Shown here: positions 45,628-55,797 of the stretch, piece by piece | How positions within the stretch are numbered: position 1 is the first letter of the stretch | How the letters are laid out: the number at the start of each line of letters is the position of its first letter | From: an uncultured Eubacteriaceae bacterium | GTDB taxonomy: Bacteria > Bacillota > Clostridia > Peptostreptococcales > Anaerovoracaceae | Length of the DNA stretch: 64,000 bases | Direction: 5' to 3' | Assembly (NCBI GenBank): GCA_903789635.1 | Contig: CAIFEY010000004.1 | Coordinates: forward strand, 27,351-91,350 | Position numbers and translations under genes: made by a program | Notes under the pieces: generated by a model | Told to the model about the DNA's origin: nothing | The model's input: the letters and a program-made list of their open reading frames with translations, nothing else | Database searches by the model: none

Positions 45628-46079
45628 GGTTATTCTTCCTCTCCTCAGGTTTTGCTGATTCTCGGCGTATTCCTGTCCCGCTCGGCAAAGGATACGCCCG
45701 CACAGATGAATGCCCTGCTGCGCTGACTGCTTGTCCGGCGGCAGCTCTGCATGCGGATCATGCAGGCTGGGAAGTGCGCCGGCGCTTAGGAATGCGGGCA
45801 GAGGCGGTTCAACTGCGGCGTATAATAAATTTGTATTATTATACAATAAAATAAATATATCACGTTTCGGTGATTACTTATTCTTATTGTATCATAATTT
45901 CCATTACAGTTTGTATCGCAATTGTGTGAAAATTTCAGGACTTGGGCGCGGACGGATTTTCAGCAGGGCCGGCGGGCAGGCGTTGCGGAGATTTTTGTCG
46001 CAAAATTGAAATAGGACTAGAACAAGTGTTCGCGATGTGCTACAATGAAAAAAACTGACAGAGGGGCGGGACGACAGCA
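45628..46079. other. 452 bp gap between divergent SDR and pcrA genes
   Basis: Contains an AT-rich hairpin GTATAATAA/TTATTATAC (45820-45844) that overlaps a minus-strand TATAAT and could be an operator for the SDR gene, and an extended -10 TGCTACAAT (46038-46046) for pcrA. No further gene is seen. Confidence 0.5.
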
Positions 46080-48230
46080 GTGGAGTATTTAGAGAATTTA
46101 AATGAGACGCAGCGGGAGGCTGTGATGAGCACGGAGGGCGTGATCCGGGTGATCGCGGGCGCCGGGTCGGGAAAGACGCGCGCGCTGACCAGCAGGTTCG
46201 CGTTTCTGGTCAATGAGATTGGAATTTTGCCGGGGAACATCCTCTGCGTGACGTTTACGAACAAGGCGGCGAACGAGATGCGCCAGCGGATTCACAACCT
46301 GACGGGGGACAACGACACGGGGTATATCAACACGTTCCACGGATTCTGCGTGAGCGTGCTGCAGGAGGACAGCCATGCGGTGCAGTACCCGAAGAGCTTC
46401 CTCGTGCTGGACAATTCCGATATCGACGCGATGCTCAGCATCATCTACGAGGAACGGGGGCTCACGCTGAGGGACATGACGTTCTCGCACGCGCGGGACC
46501 GGATCGAGATGCTGAAGCTGAAGGAGCAGCCGGACTATTATAAGGACATGATCGAGATGTCGCTGGACGTGCTGCACCGGAAGTACATGGATGCGGTCGA
46601 CCCGATGGACATCATCTTCTACGGCTACCTGTACCAGGAGAAGAAGTGCTTCGGGCTGGACTACAACGATTTGATCACGTTCACGCTGTACATCTTTCAG
46701 CAGAACGAGGAGATCCGGACCAAGTGGCAGAAGCGCCTGGAATACATCATGATCGACGAGTTTCAGGATATCGACGAGCCGCAGTACCGGCTGATGAAGG
46801 TGCTGCAGGGCTATCACGGGAACCTGTTCGTCGTAGGCGACCCGGATCAGACGATCTACTCCTGGCGAGGTGCGAACGGGCGCTACCTGCTCGACTTTCA
46901 GGAGGATTTCCCAGATACTAAGACGATCATGATGATGGAGAATTACCGTTCGACGCCGCAGATCCTCACCGCGGTAAACGCACTGATCAGCAGGAACCGC
47001 ACGCGGATCGAGAAGGAGCTGATTCCGATGCTGCCGGGCGGCGACCCGGTGCGGTGCTGTCTCGCGGACAACGCGAAGAAGGAGGCGGAGTGGATCGCGG
47101 AGCAGATCCTGAATCTGCACGAGAAGGGCGTGAAATATCGGGACATGGCGGTCCTGTACCGCGCGCACTACGTGACGCGTTCGGTGGAGGAGGTACTGCT
47201 GCAGAAGAAGATCCCGTACGTGATCTACAGCGGGGTGCAGTTCTTCGGGCGCATGGAGATCAAGGACGCGCTGTCCTACCTCCGAATGATCGTGTATAAG
47301 GACGACCTCTCCTTCCTGCGCACGGCGAACACGCCTAAGCGCAACCTCGGGAAGCGCAGGATGGCCTACCTGAAGGAGTATGCGGAGGAGCGCGGATGCA
47401 CTCTGTACCAGGCGCTCCAGGAGTCGCTGGACGAGCCGGTCATGAAGGGGACGCGCGCGGGTCAGTACGTGGACCTGATCGAGCGGTACGCGGGCAGCTA
47501 CGCGGGACGGCCGATCAGCGACCTGCTCTCCTCGATCTTAGACGAGAGCGGCTACGAGGAGATGCTGCGCACGGAGGGCAGCCAGGAGCGCCTGGACAAC
47601 CTCGCGGAGCTCAAGCAGTCGATCTATGACTTCGAGACGTCCTGCGGGGAGGAGACGGACCTGCCGCAGTACCTGTCGCACGTCGCGCTGTTCTCCAACG
47701 CGGACGCGGAGACGCAGCAGGATAAGGTGAAGCTGATGACTGTACACGCGGCCAAGGGCCTGGAGTTCCCGAACGTCTTCCTCTGCGGGATGAGCGAGGG
47801 AATCTTCCCGTCCCGGAAGGTCACGACCAGGCCGGGCATGGAAGAAGAACGGCGGCTCGCGTTCGTCGCGATGACGCGAGCGGAGCAGCGACTGTTCCTG
47901 ACGTCGTCGTCCGGCCGCAATCACGACGGCTCTCCGCGCTACCCGTCGCGCTTCCTGTTCGACGTCGGAAGGGAGCATCTAAAGTTCGAGGAGGAGCCGC
48001 CGGAGGGGCTGATCCGCGACGCCATGGAGGAGATCGACAGGAAGGAGCGCTGGCTGGAGAACCAGCAGCACACGATGGAGAAGGGCACGCGGGTCCGTCA
48101 TTCGATCTTCCATGACGGCACGGTGCTGGACATCGACGAGGCTAAACACGCCTACGTCATCCAGTTCGACGAGATCAGCACGCCGCGCTCGATCAGCTTC
48201 CGTGCGCACCTGACCAAGATTCAGGAGTGA
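46080..48230 (+). CDS. pcrA: ATP-dependent DNA helicase PcrA/UvrD
   Basis: SF1A 3'-5' helicase for nucleotide excision and mismatch repair and clearance of recombinase or RNA polymerase; 716 residues. It opens with LNETQREAV; motif I is GAGSGKTRALT, motif II MIDEFQDID, motif III GDPDQTIYSWRGA, motif V TVHAAKGLE and motif VI VAMTRAEQRL. The C-terminal tail carries a Tudor-like segment (VRHSIFHDGTVL). It starts at GTG after GAGGGG. It is more PcrA-like than the paralogue at 8182. Confidence 0.93.
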   Translation: MEYLENLNETQREAVMSTEGVIRVIAGAGSGKTRALTSRFAFLVNEIGILPGNILCVTFTNKAANEMRQRIHNLTGDNDTGYINTFHGFCVSVLQEDSHAVQYPKSFLVLDNSDIDAMLSIIYEERGLTLRDMTFSHARDRIEMLKLKEQPDYYKDMIEMSLDVLHRKYMDAVDPMDIIFYGYLYQEKKCFGLDYNDLITFTLYIFQQNEEIRTKWQKRLEYIMIDEFQDIDEPQYRLMKVLQGYHGNLFVVGDPDQTIYSWRGANGRYLLDFQEDFPDTKTIMMMENYRSTPQILTAVNALISRNRTRIEKELIPMLPGGDPVRCCLADNAKKEAEWIAEQILNLHEKGVKYRDMAVLYRAHYVTRSVEEVLLQKKIPYVIYSGVQFFGRMEIKDALSYLRMIVYKDDLSFLRTANTPKRNLGKRRMAYLKEYAEERGCTLYQALQESLDEPVMKGTRAGQYVDLIERYAGSYAGRPISDLLSSILDESGYEEMLRTEGSQERLDNLAELKQSIYDFETSCGEETDLPQYLSHVALFSNADAETQQDKVKLMTVHAAKGLEFPNVFLCGMSEGIFPSRKVTTRPGMEEERRLAFVAMTRAEQRLFLTSSSGRNHDGSPRYPSRFLFDVGREHLKFEEEPPEGLIRDAMEEIDRKERWLENQQHTMEKGTRVRHSIFHDGTVLDIDEAKHAYVIQFDEISTPRSISFRAHLTKIQE

Positions 48231-48352
48231 CGGAAGCAGAGTGGAAGCAGGCGCTGCCCGAGCCCCGGGTAAATTCTTTACGGGGTAATAAAATATTTAG
48301 TTGGTATAAATCGCATATAATTATAGTTCGCACATAATAAAGAGGCAGCACC

Positions 48353-49243
48353 ATGAAAGCGTTCATCGAGGGGTTCTTTCATTACGTCAACCGGACCGGT
48401 TACGACGAGATTTACAATACTTTTTCACCGGAGCACATCCTGATTCTCGCCGGGTTCATCGCCGGGTTCGTCTGGATCGCGAAGGAATCCAGCAGGCAGG
48501 GGTCGCAGAGGCTTCTGCGCCGCCTGGAGAAGATCAGCCTCCTGGTGATGGCCGGCGGGCAGCTGACCTATCTGATCTGGTTCGAGATCTCCGGGGCCGG
48601 CGGCGACAAATGGCCGCTCTACGCGTGCAGGATCGCCTGTATCCTGCTGATCTTCACGTACTTCGTGCGCTGGATGCCGCTCGAGCAGTTCTCGATCTAC
48701 ACGGCGCTGTACGGAGGGATCAGCTCGATCGTCTACTCGACGCCTAAGCCGTTCGCGTTCCCGCACGTGACGAGGATCGCATTCTTCGCGACCCATATCG
48801 GGCTCGCGTACTCGGCGCTCCTGAGAATCCTGAATCACGACGAGGAGATCGACCTGCGCTCGCTCAGGGGTGCGGAGGGGGTCAACGTGCTCGTGATCAT
48901 TGCGGTGCTGCTTATCGACATCAAATTCGACTGGAACTACATGTTCCTGATGGCGCCGCAGCTTCCGACCGGCTTCATCGGCGGGATCGAGGGGAAGCAG
49001 GTGCAGGCGCTCGCGACGATCGGCGTCGCCGCCGTGTACATCTTCGCCCTGTTCGCCGCCTGGCTGTTCGCGGTCTGGCTGCAGGTGCAGTTCAGCTCCG
49101 TGCACTACAAGCGGCAGGGCGAGCGGCCGATGATCCGCTGGTCCGCGATGCCGAGGTTCGTCCGCAGGATGGCGGGCAGGGAGACGGAAGAGGACCGGAA
49201 CCGGGCGAGAAACAGGAGCGGAAAAAGGAACAGCAGAGAATAA
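48353..49243 (+). CDS. YwaF/TIGR02206-like integral membrane protein
   Basis: A 296-residue protein with about seven membrane helices and a basic C-terminal tail. The pattern FSPEHIL near the start, then WPLYACRIACIL and a central YGGISSIVYS segment, with His and acidic residues inside helices, resembles the YwaF/TIGR02206 family of unknown function. A TATAAT at 48316-48321 and AGAGG before the ATG suggest independent expression. It is followed by a terminator. Confidence 0.65.
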   Translation: MKAFIEGFFHYVNRTGYDEIYNTFSPEHILILAGFIAGFVWIAKESSRQGSQRLLRRLEKISLLVMAGGQLTYLIWFEISGAGGDKWPLYACRIACILLIFTYFVRWMPLEQFSIYTALYGGISSIVYSTPKPFAFPHVTRIAFFATHIGLAYSALLRILNHDEEIDLRSLRGAEGVNVLVIIAVLLIDIKFDWNYMFLMAPQLPTGFIGGIEGKQVQALATIGVAAVYIFALFAAWLFAVWLQVQFSSVHYKRQGERPMIRWSAMPRFVRRMAGRETEEDRNRARNRSGKRNSRE

Positions 49244-49305
49244 AGCATGCGGTACACGATAAACTGCTGCGCGCCCGCACAGCTGCAATTGCACATAGAC
49301 AACAG

Positions 49306-49372
49306 AGAGCCGTCCGCCGGAGACGAAGAGACATCAGTGTCTGGTGATTCTGGAGCGGACGGCTGTTTTATT
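49306..49372 (+). terminator. terminator after the YwaF-like gene
   Basis: AGCCGTCCGC pairs with GCGGACGGCT over a 40-base internal region with a small ACA/TGT stem, followed by GTTTTATT. Confidence 0.75.
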
Positions 49373-49426
49373 ACCTGCTTGCATGGATAAGTCAGGAAAA
49401 ATTGCATTATTTTGTTATCAGACACA

Positions 49427-49455
49427 TTGACTAATGAATAAATTTGGGTTATAGT
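49427..49455 (+). promoter_or_regulatory. ilvB-ilvN promoter
   Basis: TTGACT (49427-49432), 17 bp spacer, TATAGT (49450-49455). A 39-codon open frame (49462-49581) begins at the expected start site and ends five bases before the ilvB ATG; it has nine Ile, Leu or Val codons, not clustered. Confidence 0.7.
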
Positions 49456-49586
49456 AACAAAATGGATGATTTGTTTTACCTTGACTGCACAGTTCTGCGA
49501 ACTCACATTCTGCCGCAAACGGAGAAAAACGCGGCGGGAGGCAGCGCGGCGGTGCAGCCGCTGATTCATGAAAGCAGGTGATAACT

Positions 49587-51215
49587 ATGATTAATGGTGC
49601 TGAAGCAATGGTGAAGTGCCTGGAAGCGGAGGGAATCACGAAGATTTTCGGCTATCCGGGCGTAGCGATTGCCCCGTTTTATGACGGGCTTTTTGATTCC
49701 AACATCGAACATATACTGGTCCGTCAGGAACAGGCGGCAGGACACGCCGCGAGCGGCTGGGCGAGGATTTCCCGGAAGCCGGCGGTTTGTGTCACGACGT
49801 CGGGACCCGGCGCAACCAACCTGATCACGGCGCTCGCGACCGCGTACGCCGACAGTATTCCGATTATTGCGATCACTGGACAGGTCGACAGTGAGCTCCT
49901 GGGCAGGGACGTGTTCCAGGAGGCCGACATCACGGGCGCTGCGGAGTCGTTTACCAAGTACAGATACCTCGTCAAGAATGCGGAGGATCTCCCGCGCATC
50001 TTCAAGGAGGCGTTCTATATCGCGTCCTCGGGACGCAGGGGCCCGGTGCTGATCGACGTGCCGATTGACATACAGAAGCAGGAGATCGAGGACTTCGACT
50101 ATGACAGGATTCAGGTCGACATCCGCGGGTACAAACCGCCGAAGAAGGACGGCAACCCGCAGCAGGTCCAGAAGGTCGTCGAGGCGATCAACCAGTCTAA
50201 GAAGCCGTTGATCTGCGCAGGCGGCGGCGTCATCCTCGGAAACGGCGAGGAGCAGGTCCGCGCGTTCTGCGAGAAGACGGGGATCCCGCTCGTTCACACG
50301 ATGATGGGAATCGGGGTCCTGCCGAAGGCGCATCCGCTGTATTTCGGAATGCTCGGCAACAACGGAAAGCCGTACGCGAATCGCGCGGTAGACCAGAGCG
50401 ATCTGCTCATCATCGTCGGCGCACGTGTCGCGGACCGCGCGATCGCGAAGCCGAAGAATCTGGAGAAGGGCACGCGCACGATCGTGCACATCGACATCGA
50501 CACGGCGGAGATCGGCAAGAATCTCGGTCCGACAATTCCGCTCGTCGGGGACGTCGGCGGCATCTTCCAGACGCTGACAAAGGAAAACATCACCGTGGAT
50601 ACGTCTGCGTGGCTGGACAAGCTGCGTGAGATCAAGACGACCACGGTCGACCATAGAAAATTCAGTGACGAATTCGTCAATCCGATTACGTTCGTGAAGG
50701 AGCTGTCTGCCCGCATGGATGAAGACGCCGTCTACGTCGCCGACGTCGGTCAGAATCAGCTCTGGTCCGCGGACAACTACATCATGAAGAGCGGCCGCTT
50801 CCTGACGACCGGCGGCATGGGAACGATGGGCTATTCCATCCCGGCCGCGATCGGCGCCAAGATGTGCAGGCCGGACAAGCAGGTCGTCGCGGTCTGCGGC
50901 GACGGATCCTTCCAGATGGCGATGAACGAGCTCGCGACCGCGCGGGTCAACGACGTCCCGCTGAAGATCGTCATCATGCGGAATCACTACCTCGGCCTGG
51001 TCCGCGAGTACCAGTACAACACCTACCACTCTCGTTACGAGGGCGTGCAGCTGTACGACACGCCGCATTACGACAAGATCGCGGCGGCGTATGACATGCA
51101 GTACATCTATGTCGACGACAATCAGAAGGTGGAAAGCAGCATCGAGGAGTTCCTCGCGATGGACGATGCCTGCCTGATGGTCTGCGAAGTTGCATCCGAG
51201 AATAACGTGAAGTAG
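49587..51215 (+). CDS. ilvB: acetolactate synthase large subunit
   Basis: TPP- and FAD-dependent enzyme for the first shared step of branched-chain amino acid synthesis; 542 residues. FGYPGVAIAPFYDGL precedes the catalytic Glu in RQEQAAGHAASG; TSGPGATNL and the TPP motif GDGSFQMAMNEL are clear. The GYPGG of most relatives reads GYPGV. The ATG at 49587 with GCAGGTG upstream is preferred over a GTG three codons before. The regulatory subunit gene starts 10 bases after the stop, so the two form an operon. Confidence 0.95.
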   Translation: MINGAEAMVKCLEAEGITKIFGYPGVAIAPFYDGLFDSNIEHILVRQEQAAGHAASGWARISRKPAVCVTTSGPGATNLITALATAYADSIPIIAITGQVDSELLGRDVFQEADITGAAESFTKYRYLVKNAEDLPRIFKEAFYIASSGRRGPVLIDVPIDIQKQEIEDFDYDRIQVDIRGYKPPKKDGNPQQVQKVVEAINQSKKPLICAGGGVILGNGEEQVRAFCEKTGIPLVHTMMGIGVLPKAHPLYFGMLGNNGKPYANRAVDQSDLLIIVGARVADRAIAKPKNLEKGTRTIVHIDIDTAEIGKNLGPTIPLVGDVGGIFQTLTKENITVDTSAWLDKLREIKTTTVDHRKFSDEFVNPITFVKELSARMDEDAVYVADVGQNQLWSADNYIMKSGRFLTTGGMGTMGYSIPAAIGAKMCRPDKQVVAVCGDGSFQMAMNELATARVNDVPLKIVIMRNHYLGLVREYQYNTYHSRYEGVQLYDTPHYDKIAAAYDMQYIYVDDNQKVESSIEEFLAMDDACLMVCEVASENNVK

Positions 51216-51225
51216 GAGGTGCGTG

Positions 51226-51699
51226 ATGAAAGGAATTTTTTCTGTATTAGTTGAAAACCAGTCGGGCGTGCTCTCCCAGATTTCCGGACTGTTCGCCCGC
51301 AGAGGATTTAATATCGACTCCCTCGCCGTCGGCGAGACCGAGAACCACGACGTGTCCAGCATGACCATCGTCTCCACCGGGGACGAGCGCACGATCGACC
51401 AGATCGAGAAGCAGCTGAATAAGAAGATCGACGTCATCAAGGTCAGGCGCCTTCAGGAGAGAAGCTGTATCTGCCTGGAGATGATGCTGATCAAGGTCTC
51501 CTACACGCCGTCCAACCGGGGCTCGCTGTTGGAGATCTGCCTGATCAACGACGCCAGGATCGTCCACATGGGCGCGAAGGATATGATCATCGAGATCCAT
51601 GCGGCGCCGGATGAGATCGAGAACTTCATCGAGCTCGTCCGCACCTTCGGCATCAAGGAGATCCAGCGTACCGGAACCGTGGCGCTGAAAAAAGATTAG
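51226..51699 (+). CDS. ilvN: acetolactate synthase small (regulatory) subunit
   Basis: ACT-domain regulatory subunit that gives valine feedback control to IlvB; 157 residues, typical size. SVLVENQSGVLSQISGLFARRGFNIDSL is the classic ACT start (shown here in part as LVENQSGVLSQI). AGGAGG precedes the ATG. It directly follows ilvB and is ended by the terminator at 51784. Confidence 0.96.
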   Translation: MKGIFSVLVENQSGVLSQISGLFARRGFNIDSLAVGETENHDVSSMTIVSTGDERTIDQIEKQLNKKIDVIKVRRLQERSCICLEMMLIKVSYTPSNRGSLLEICLINDARIVHMGAKDMIIEIHAAPDEIENFIELVRTFGIKEIQRTGTVALKKD

Positions 51700-51783
51700 A
51701 AAAGGATCAATCAGCAGACCGGCCGAAGAAGCAGATCGGCGGCATTCTGCAGCCTGCAGTGGACAGAAAACAGACAGCAAAAG

Positions 51784-51814
51784 CGGGGCCGTGACGGAAA
51801 GTTTCACAGCCCCG
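51784..51814. terminator. bidirectional terminator between ilvN and thioesterase genes
   Basis: CGGGGCCGTGA pairs with TTCACAGCCCCG; T-rich sequence follows in both directions. The two genes converge on it. Confidence 0.75.
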
Positions 51815-51852
51815 TTATCCTTCGGTATGATCGGGTGTTCCCCGGGAACGTC

Positions 51853-52317
51853 TTACTTTGTCTGGTCAGAGGCACTTCCGCCTGTCTTGAAGTCGTCCAC
51901 GCCGTCCTCATCGGTTACGATCGGACCCAGCTTCATCAGCGTGAAGATTCCGGTGCAGTAGAGGGTTCCCTCGGCGTCGGTGACATCAGTCTCGACGACC
52001 ATGATGCGCTTGCCGTGCTTGACCTCGCGGGACTCCGCGAACAGCTCGTCAACGTCGATCGCTGCCCTGAGGTAGTGGATCGAGCCGTCAACGGTGGTGA
52101 TCTGGATGCCGTGCGAGCACGCGGCAGAACCGCTGGCGACGTCGCAGAGCGTGAACAGCAGACCGCCGTGCACGGAATGCGTCGGGTTCATCGATTCCTT
52201 CGTGATCTTGACGGAGGCCTTCGCGTAGCCCTCGTGCATGTCGATCACCTTGATGCCCTGGCGGATCGAGAATATATTGGTGCGGTTTCTTAGATCCATG
52301 ATTTCCTGATAAGTCAT
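51853..52317 (-). CDS. PaaI-type hotdog thioesterase
   Basis: A 154-residue single hotdog-domain protein. THSVHGGLLFTLCDVASG carries the HGG/Asp active-site pattern of the PaaI/YbaW group, which hydrolyses acyl- or aryl-CoA esters; the physiological substrate is unknown. AAAGGAG precedes the ATG. It is a single gene converging on ilvN. Confidence 0.85.
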   Translation of the reverse strand: MTYQEIMDLRNRTNIFSIRQGIKVIDMHEGYAKASVKITKESMNPTHSVHGGLLFTLCDVASGSAACSHGIQITTVDGSIHYLRAAIDVDELFAESREVKHGKRIMVVETDVTDAEGTLYCTGIFTLMKLGPIVTDEDGVDDFKTGGSASDQTK

Positions 52318-52886
52318 ACCTTGCTCCTTTTGCGTTCAATGTAGAAGGACGCGCCGGGCGCGCCCCTTATTATTAAAACGCAATTTTCCGCAATGGGAAA
52401 GAGGGAATCCAGGATAATCCGTGTATACTATGTATACAATTTGGACAAAAATCGCCCGGAACGTCTCGGCATCTGCCCTGATGCCGCCACTGCACCTGCC
52501 CTGATGTCAGCACTGACGTCAGCCCTGATCCGGCTGTAATGCCGCAGGCCAGGCCCCGCCGCCGTTGATCTCTGCGTGATGTCAGTGTGATGTCTGTGGT
52601 TTCCTATGATCTGGGCACGGAAAATCGCCAAATCAACTGTGATAAGGAATTATTCATGTAAGATTAAGATTTGGCGCAGGTGAAATCTTACGTTTTCGGT
52701 GGAAGTTGGGGGTAGAATGCCATATAATAGGACGAGGGCGCACAGAACGGGGGAGTACTATTCTGCTGCGTCTCTTAATTATGGAGTATATAGAATTTTG
52801 ACACCTGCGGAAGGCGGCCGGGGAATCTGCTGTTTGGCAGAGCCGCAAGTATTCGGAGAATCCGCAGTAGAAAGGCAGCATTTGTA
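52318..52886. other. 569 bp gap before pyk, with short tandem repeat
   Basis: CTGCCCTGATG-type units start at 52473, 52496 and 52520 (period 23-24 bp). A GTATAC-TAT-GTATAC palindrome lies near 52424-52438, and a GTAAGATT/AATCTTAC stem near 52660-52690. A TATAAT at 52723-52728 probably serves pyk. No gene. Confidence 0.6.
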
Positions 52887-54311
52887 ATGAGAAAGACCAA
52901 GATCATTTGCACGATCGGACCGGCATCCAACAACGAGAAGACGATGAAGGGCCTGTTCGAGGCCGGCATGAACGCAGGTCGATTCAATTTTTCACACGGA
53001 ACTTACGAGGATCACGAGAAAAATATCGCGCTCTTCAGAAAAGTCAGGGACGAGCTCGGACTGCCGGGTGCGGTAGTCCTGGACACCAAGGGACCGGAGA
53101 TCCGCATCAAGAACTTCAAGAACGGAAGCGCGGAGATCAAGGACGGACAGAAGTTCCTGATCACGACGAGAGAAGTTGAGGGTAACGATCACCAGGTCAG
53201 CATCACCTACGATAAATTCGCAGAAGAAGTCAACAAGGGGACGCACGTCCTGATCGACGACGGAAAGATCGTCATGCGCGTCGATTCCGCGGAGGGAACC
53301 GATGTCGAGCTGACCGTGCTGCACGGCGGCAAAATCAGCGATCACAAGGGCGTGAACATCCCGAACGCGGAGCTGTCCCTGCCGTTCATGTCCGACAAGG
53401 ATAAATCGGACCTGCTGTTCGGCATCGATCAGGGTGTGGACTACATTGCGGCATCCTTTGTCAGAACGGCGGAGGACGTGCAGGAGATGCGCCACTTCCT
53501 GGAGGTCAACGGCGGCAAGGACATCCAGATCATCGCCAAGATCGAGAGCAACCAGGGGATCAAGAACTTCGAGGCCATCCTGAAGGAGGTCGACGGAATC
53601 ATGGTCGCGCGAGGCGACATGGGCGTCGAGATCGCGTTCGAGAAGCTTCCGGGCATCCAGAAACGCATCATCAGGCGCTGCGTGCAGTCCGGAAAGATCG
53701 TCATCACGGCGACGCAGATGCTGGAGTCCATGATCTCCTCACCGCTTCCGACGAGGGCGGAGATCACCGACGTCGCGAACGCCGTCTACGAGGGCACTTC
53801 TGCGGTCATGCTGTCCGGAGAGACGGCTGCCGGAGAATTCCCGGTCGAGACCGTCCAGGCGATGAGCCGCATCGCCCTGCAGGCGGAGGAAGACAAGCTG
53901 AAGAGCTACTCCGCGCAGAACGAGCAGATCTGGCACGAGATGGACACCAAGGACATCACGAACGCGGTGGGACGCGCGGCGAGCGTGCTCGCACACGACA
54001 TCGACGCCAAGTGCATCTTTGCCATCACGCAGACCGGATTCACGGCGCGCCGCATGGCCAAGTTCCAGCCGGATATCCCGATTATCGGCGCGACGCCGGA
54101 CGAGAAGACGTACCATCAGCTCGCCCTGGTATGGGGCGTCCAGCCTCTCAGGACCGAGCAGAAGGCCAGACTCGTCGAGCTGTACCGCCACTGCCTGGAC
54201 CAGGCGCTGAAGCAGCACCTCGTCAACGAGGGGAACCTGATCGTCATGACCGCGGGCGTACCGATCGGGAGGGCCGGAGACACCAATATCATTCGCGTGA
54301 TGTACGCATAG
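52887..54311 (+). CDS. pyk: pyruvate kinase
   Basis: Last ATP-forming step of glycolysis, PEP + ADP to pyruvate + ATP; 474 residues, the short form without the extra C-terminal PEP-utiliser domain of Bacillus enzymes. TIGPASNN opens the protein, RFNFSHG and the K/Mg site MVARGDMGVEI are intact, with ATQMLESMI following. AGAAAGG precedes the ATG. It is followed by murC after 103 bases. Confidence 0.96.
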   Translation: MRKTKIICTIGPASNNEKTMKGLFEAGMNAGRFNFSHGTYEDHEKNIALFRKVRDELGLPGAVVLDTKGPEIRIKNFKNGSAEIKDGQKFLITTREVEGNDHQVSITYDKFAEEVNKGTHVLIDDGKIVMRVDSAEGTDVELTVLHGGKISDHKGVNIPNAELSLPFMSDKDKSDLLFGIDQGVDYIAASFVRTAEDVQEMRHFLEVNGGKDIQIIAKIESNQGIKNFEAILKEVDGIMVARGDMGVEIAFEKLPGIQKRIIRRCVQSGKIVITATQMLESMISSPLPTRAEITDVANAVYEGTSAVMLSGETAAGEFPVETVQAMSRIALQAEEDKLKSYSAQNEQIWHEMDTKDITNAVGRAASVLAHDIDAKCIFAITQTGFTARRMAKFQPDIPIIGATPDEKTYHQLALVWGVQPLRTEQKARLVELYRHCLDQALKQHLVNEGNLIVMTAGVPIGRAGDTNIIRVMYA

Positions 54312-54346
54312 ATGTACTTGTAAGAGATTTATTCGACGCGATTTTG

Positions 54347-54355
54347 TGATATACT
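54347..54355 (+). promoter_or_regulatory. extended -10 promoter of murC
   Basis: TGATATACT (TATACT at 54350-54355) with no convincing -35, in the pyk-murC spacer. Confidence 0.45.
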
Positions 54356-54414
54356 GGATTCGGTAAATTCTGCGGCAGGGGCCGCAGTCGGTCATGAGTT
54401 TAGGAGGAGCGTCA

Positions 54415-55797
54415 ATGGTAGATTTGACTAAATATAAGAATATACACTGCATCGGAATTGGAGGAATCGGCGTTTCCGCACTGGCGGAAATCATGGTTTC
54501 CAGGGGATACCAGGTATCCGGATCGGACATGAAGGAGTCCGCCATCACCGACCACCTGGCGTCTATGGGCGTCAAGGTCCAGATCGGACACCGCGCGGAG
54601 AACGTGGAGGGCGCTGACTTGATCGTCTTCTCCGCCGCAATCGCGGACACGAACCCGGAGGTCGTCCGCGCGAAGGAGCTCGGCATCCCGATGATTCCGA
54701 GGGCGGAACTGCTGGGAACCCTGATGCAGGAGCACACGAACAGCATCGCGGTCAGCGGAACGCACGGAAAGACGACGACGACCTCGATGATCTCGCTGAT
54801 CATCAGGAATGCGGCTCTGGATCCTACGATCGTCGTAGGCGGAGAGCTCGCGGAGATCGGCGGAAACGTCCGCGTAGGGCACGGCGATTACTTTGTCGCT
54901 GAGGCCTGCGAGTACAGGGACAGCTTCCTTCAGCTGCGTCCTAAGATCGAGATCATCCTGAACATCGATTCCGATCACCTGGACTACTTCAAGGACGTGC
55001 AGCACATCGAGTCTTCCTTCGAGAAGTTCGCCGGCTACGTCCCGGACGACGGCATGATCATCGCGTACGACGCCAACCCGTTCGTCGAGGAGGCGACCAG
55101 GGGCAAGCACAACGTCATCCGCTACGGCTACAACAGCAGCTCGGACTATCACGTGACCAACGTCAGCTTCCGTGACGGATATCCGTCGTTCGACGTCGAG
55201 CATGACGGAAAGACACTGGGCCACGTCGACCTTGCGGTTCCTGGTGAGCACAACATCCTGAACGCGACAGCAGCTTTCGCCTGCTGCAATGAGCTCGGCG
55301 TAGACACGAAGACGATCACCGACACCCTGAAGAATTTCACGGGCATCCAGCGGAGATTCAACGTCCGCGGCATGTTCGGAAACGGTGTCCGCCTGGTCGA
55401 CGACTACGCGCATCATCCGACGGAGATCAAGGCAACCCTGACCGGCGCCGAGAAGTTCCCGCATGAGAAGCTGTGGGTCATTTTCCAGCCGCACACCTAC
55501 ACGAGGACGCTTGCGCTGTTCGACGGATTCGCCGACGCGCTGGAAGAGGCAGACGTCATCATCCTGGCCGACATCTACGCGGCGAGGGAGAAGGACATCT
55601 ACAACGTCTCCTCCGAGAAGCTGGCTAAGGCCATCATCGAGGAGAAACCGGAGAAGAAGGTCCTGTACATGCCGGACTTCCAGGAGATCGCCGACTACGT
55701 CAGGAAGAACGCGCAGAAGGGCGACATGGTCATCACGATGGGCGCAGGAGACATCTATAAGGTTGGAGATTTAATTCTGGAGGCAGAAAATAAATAA
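54415..55797 (+). CDS. murC: UDP-N-acetylmuramate--L-alanine ligase
   Basis: Adds L-alanine to UDP-MurNAc in peptidoglycan precursor synthesis; 460 residues. [15 protein letters not shown] is the N-terminal UDP-substrate motif, [12 protein letters not shown] the ATP loop, with [10 protein letters not shown] and FQPHTYTRT toward the C-terminus. The ATG at 54415 follows TAGGAGGAG; an earlier in-frame ATG at 54394 overlaps that site. The stop shares a base with the next start (TAATG), so translation is coupled. Confidence 0.96.
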   Translation: MVDLTKYKNIHCIGIGGIGVSALAEIMVSRGYQVSGSDMKESAITDHLASMGVKVQIGHRAENVEGADLIVFSAAIADTNPEVVRAKELGIPMIPRAELLGTLMQEHTNSIAVSGTHGKTTTTSMISLIIRNAALDPTIVVGGELAEIGGNVRVGHGDYFVAEACEYRDSFLQLRPKIEIILNIDSDHLDYFKDVQHIESSFEKFAGYVPDDGMIIAYDANPFVEEATRGKHNVIRYGYNSSSDYHVTNVSFRDGYPSFDVEHDGKTLGHVDLAVPGEHNILNATAAFACCNELGVDTKTITDTLKNFTGIQRRFNVRGMFGNGVRLVDDYAHHPTEIKATLTGAEKFPHEKLWVIFQPHTYTRTLALFDGFADALEEADVIILADIYAAREKDIYNVSSEKLAKAIIEEKPEKKVLYMPDFQEIADYVRKNAQKGDMVITMGAGDIYKVGDLILEAENK

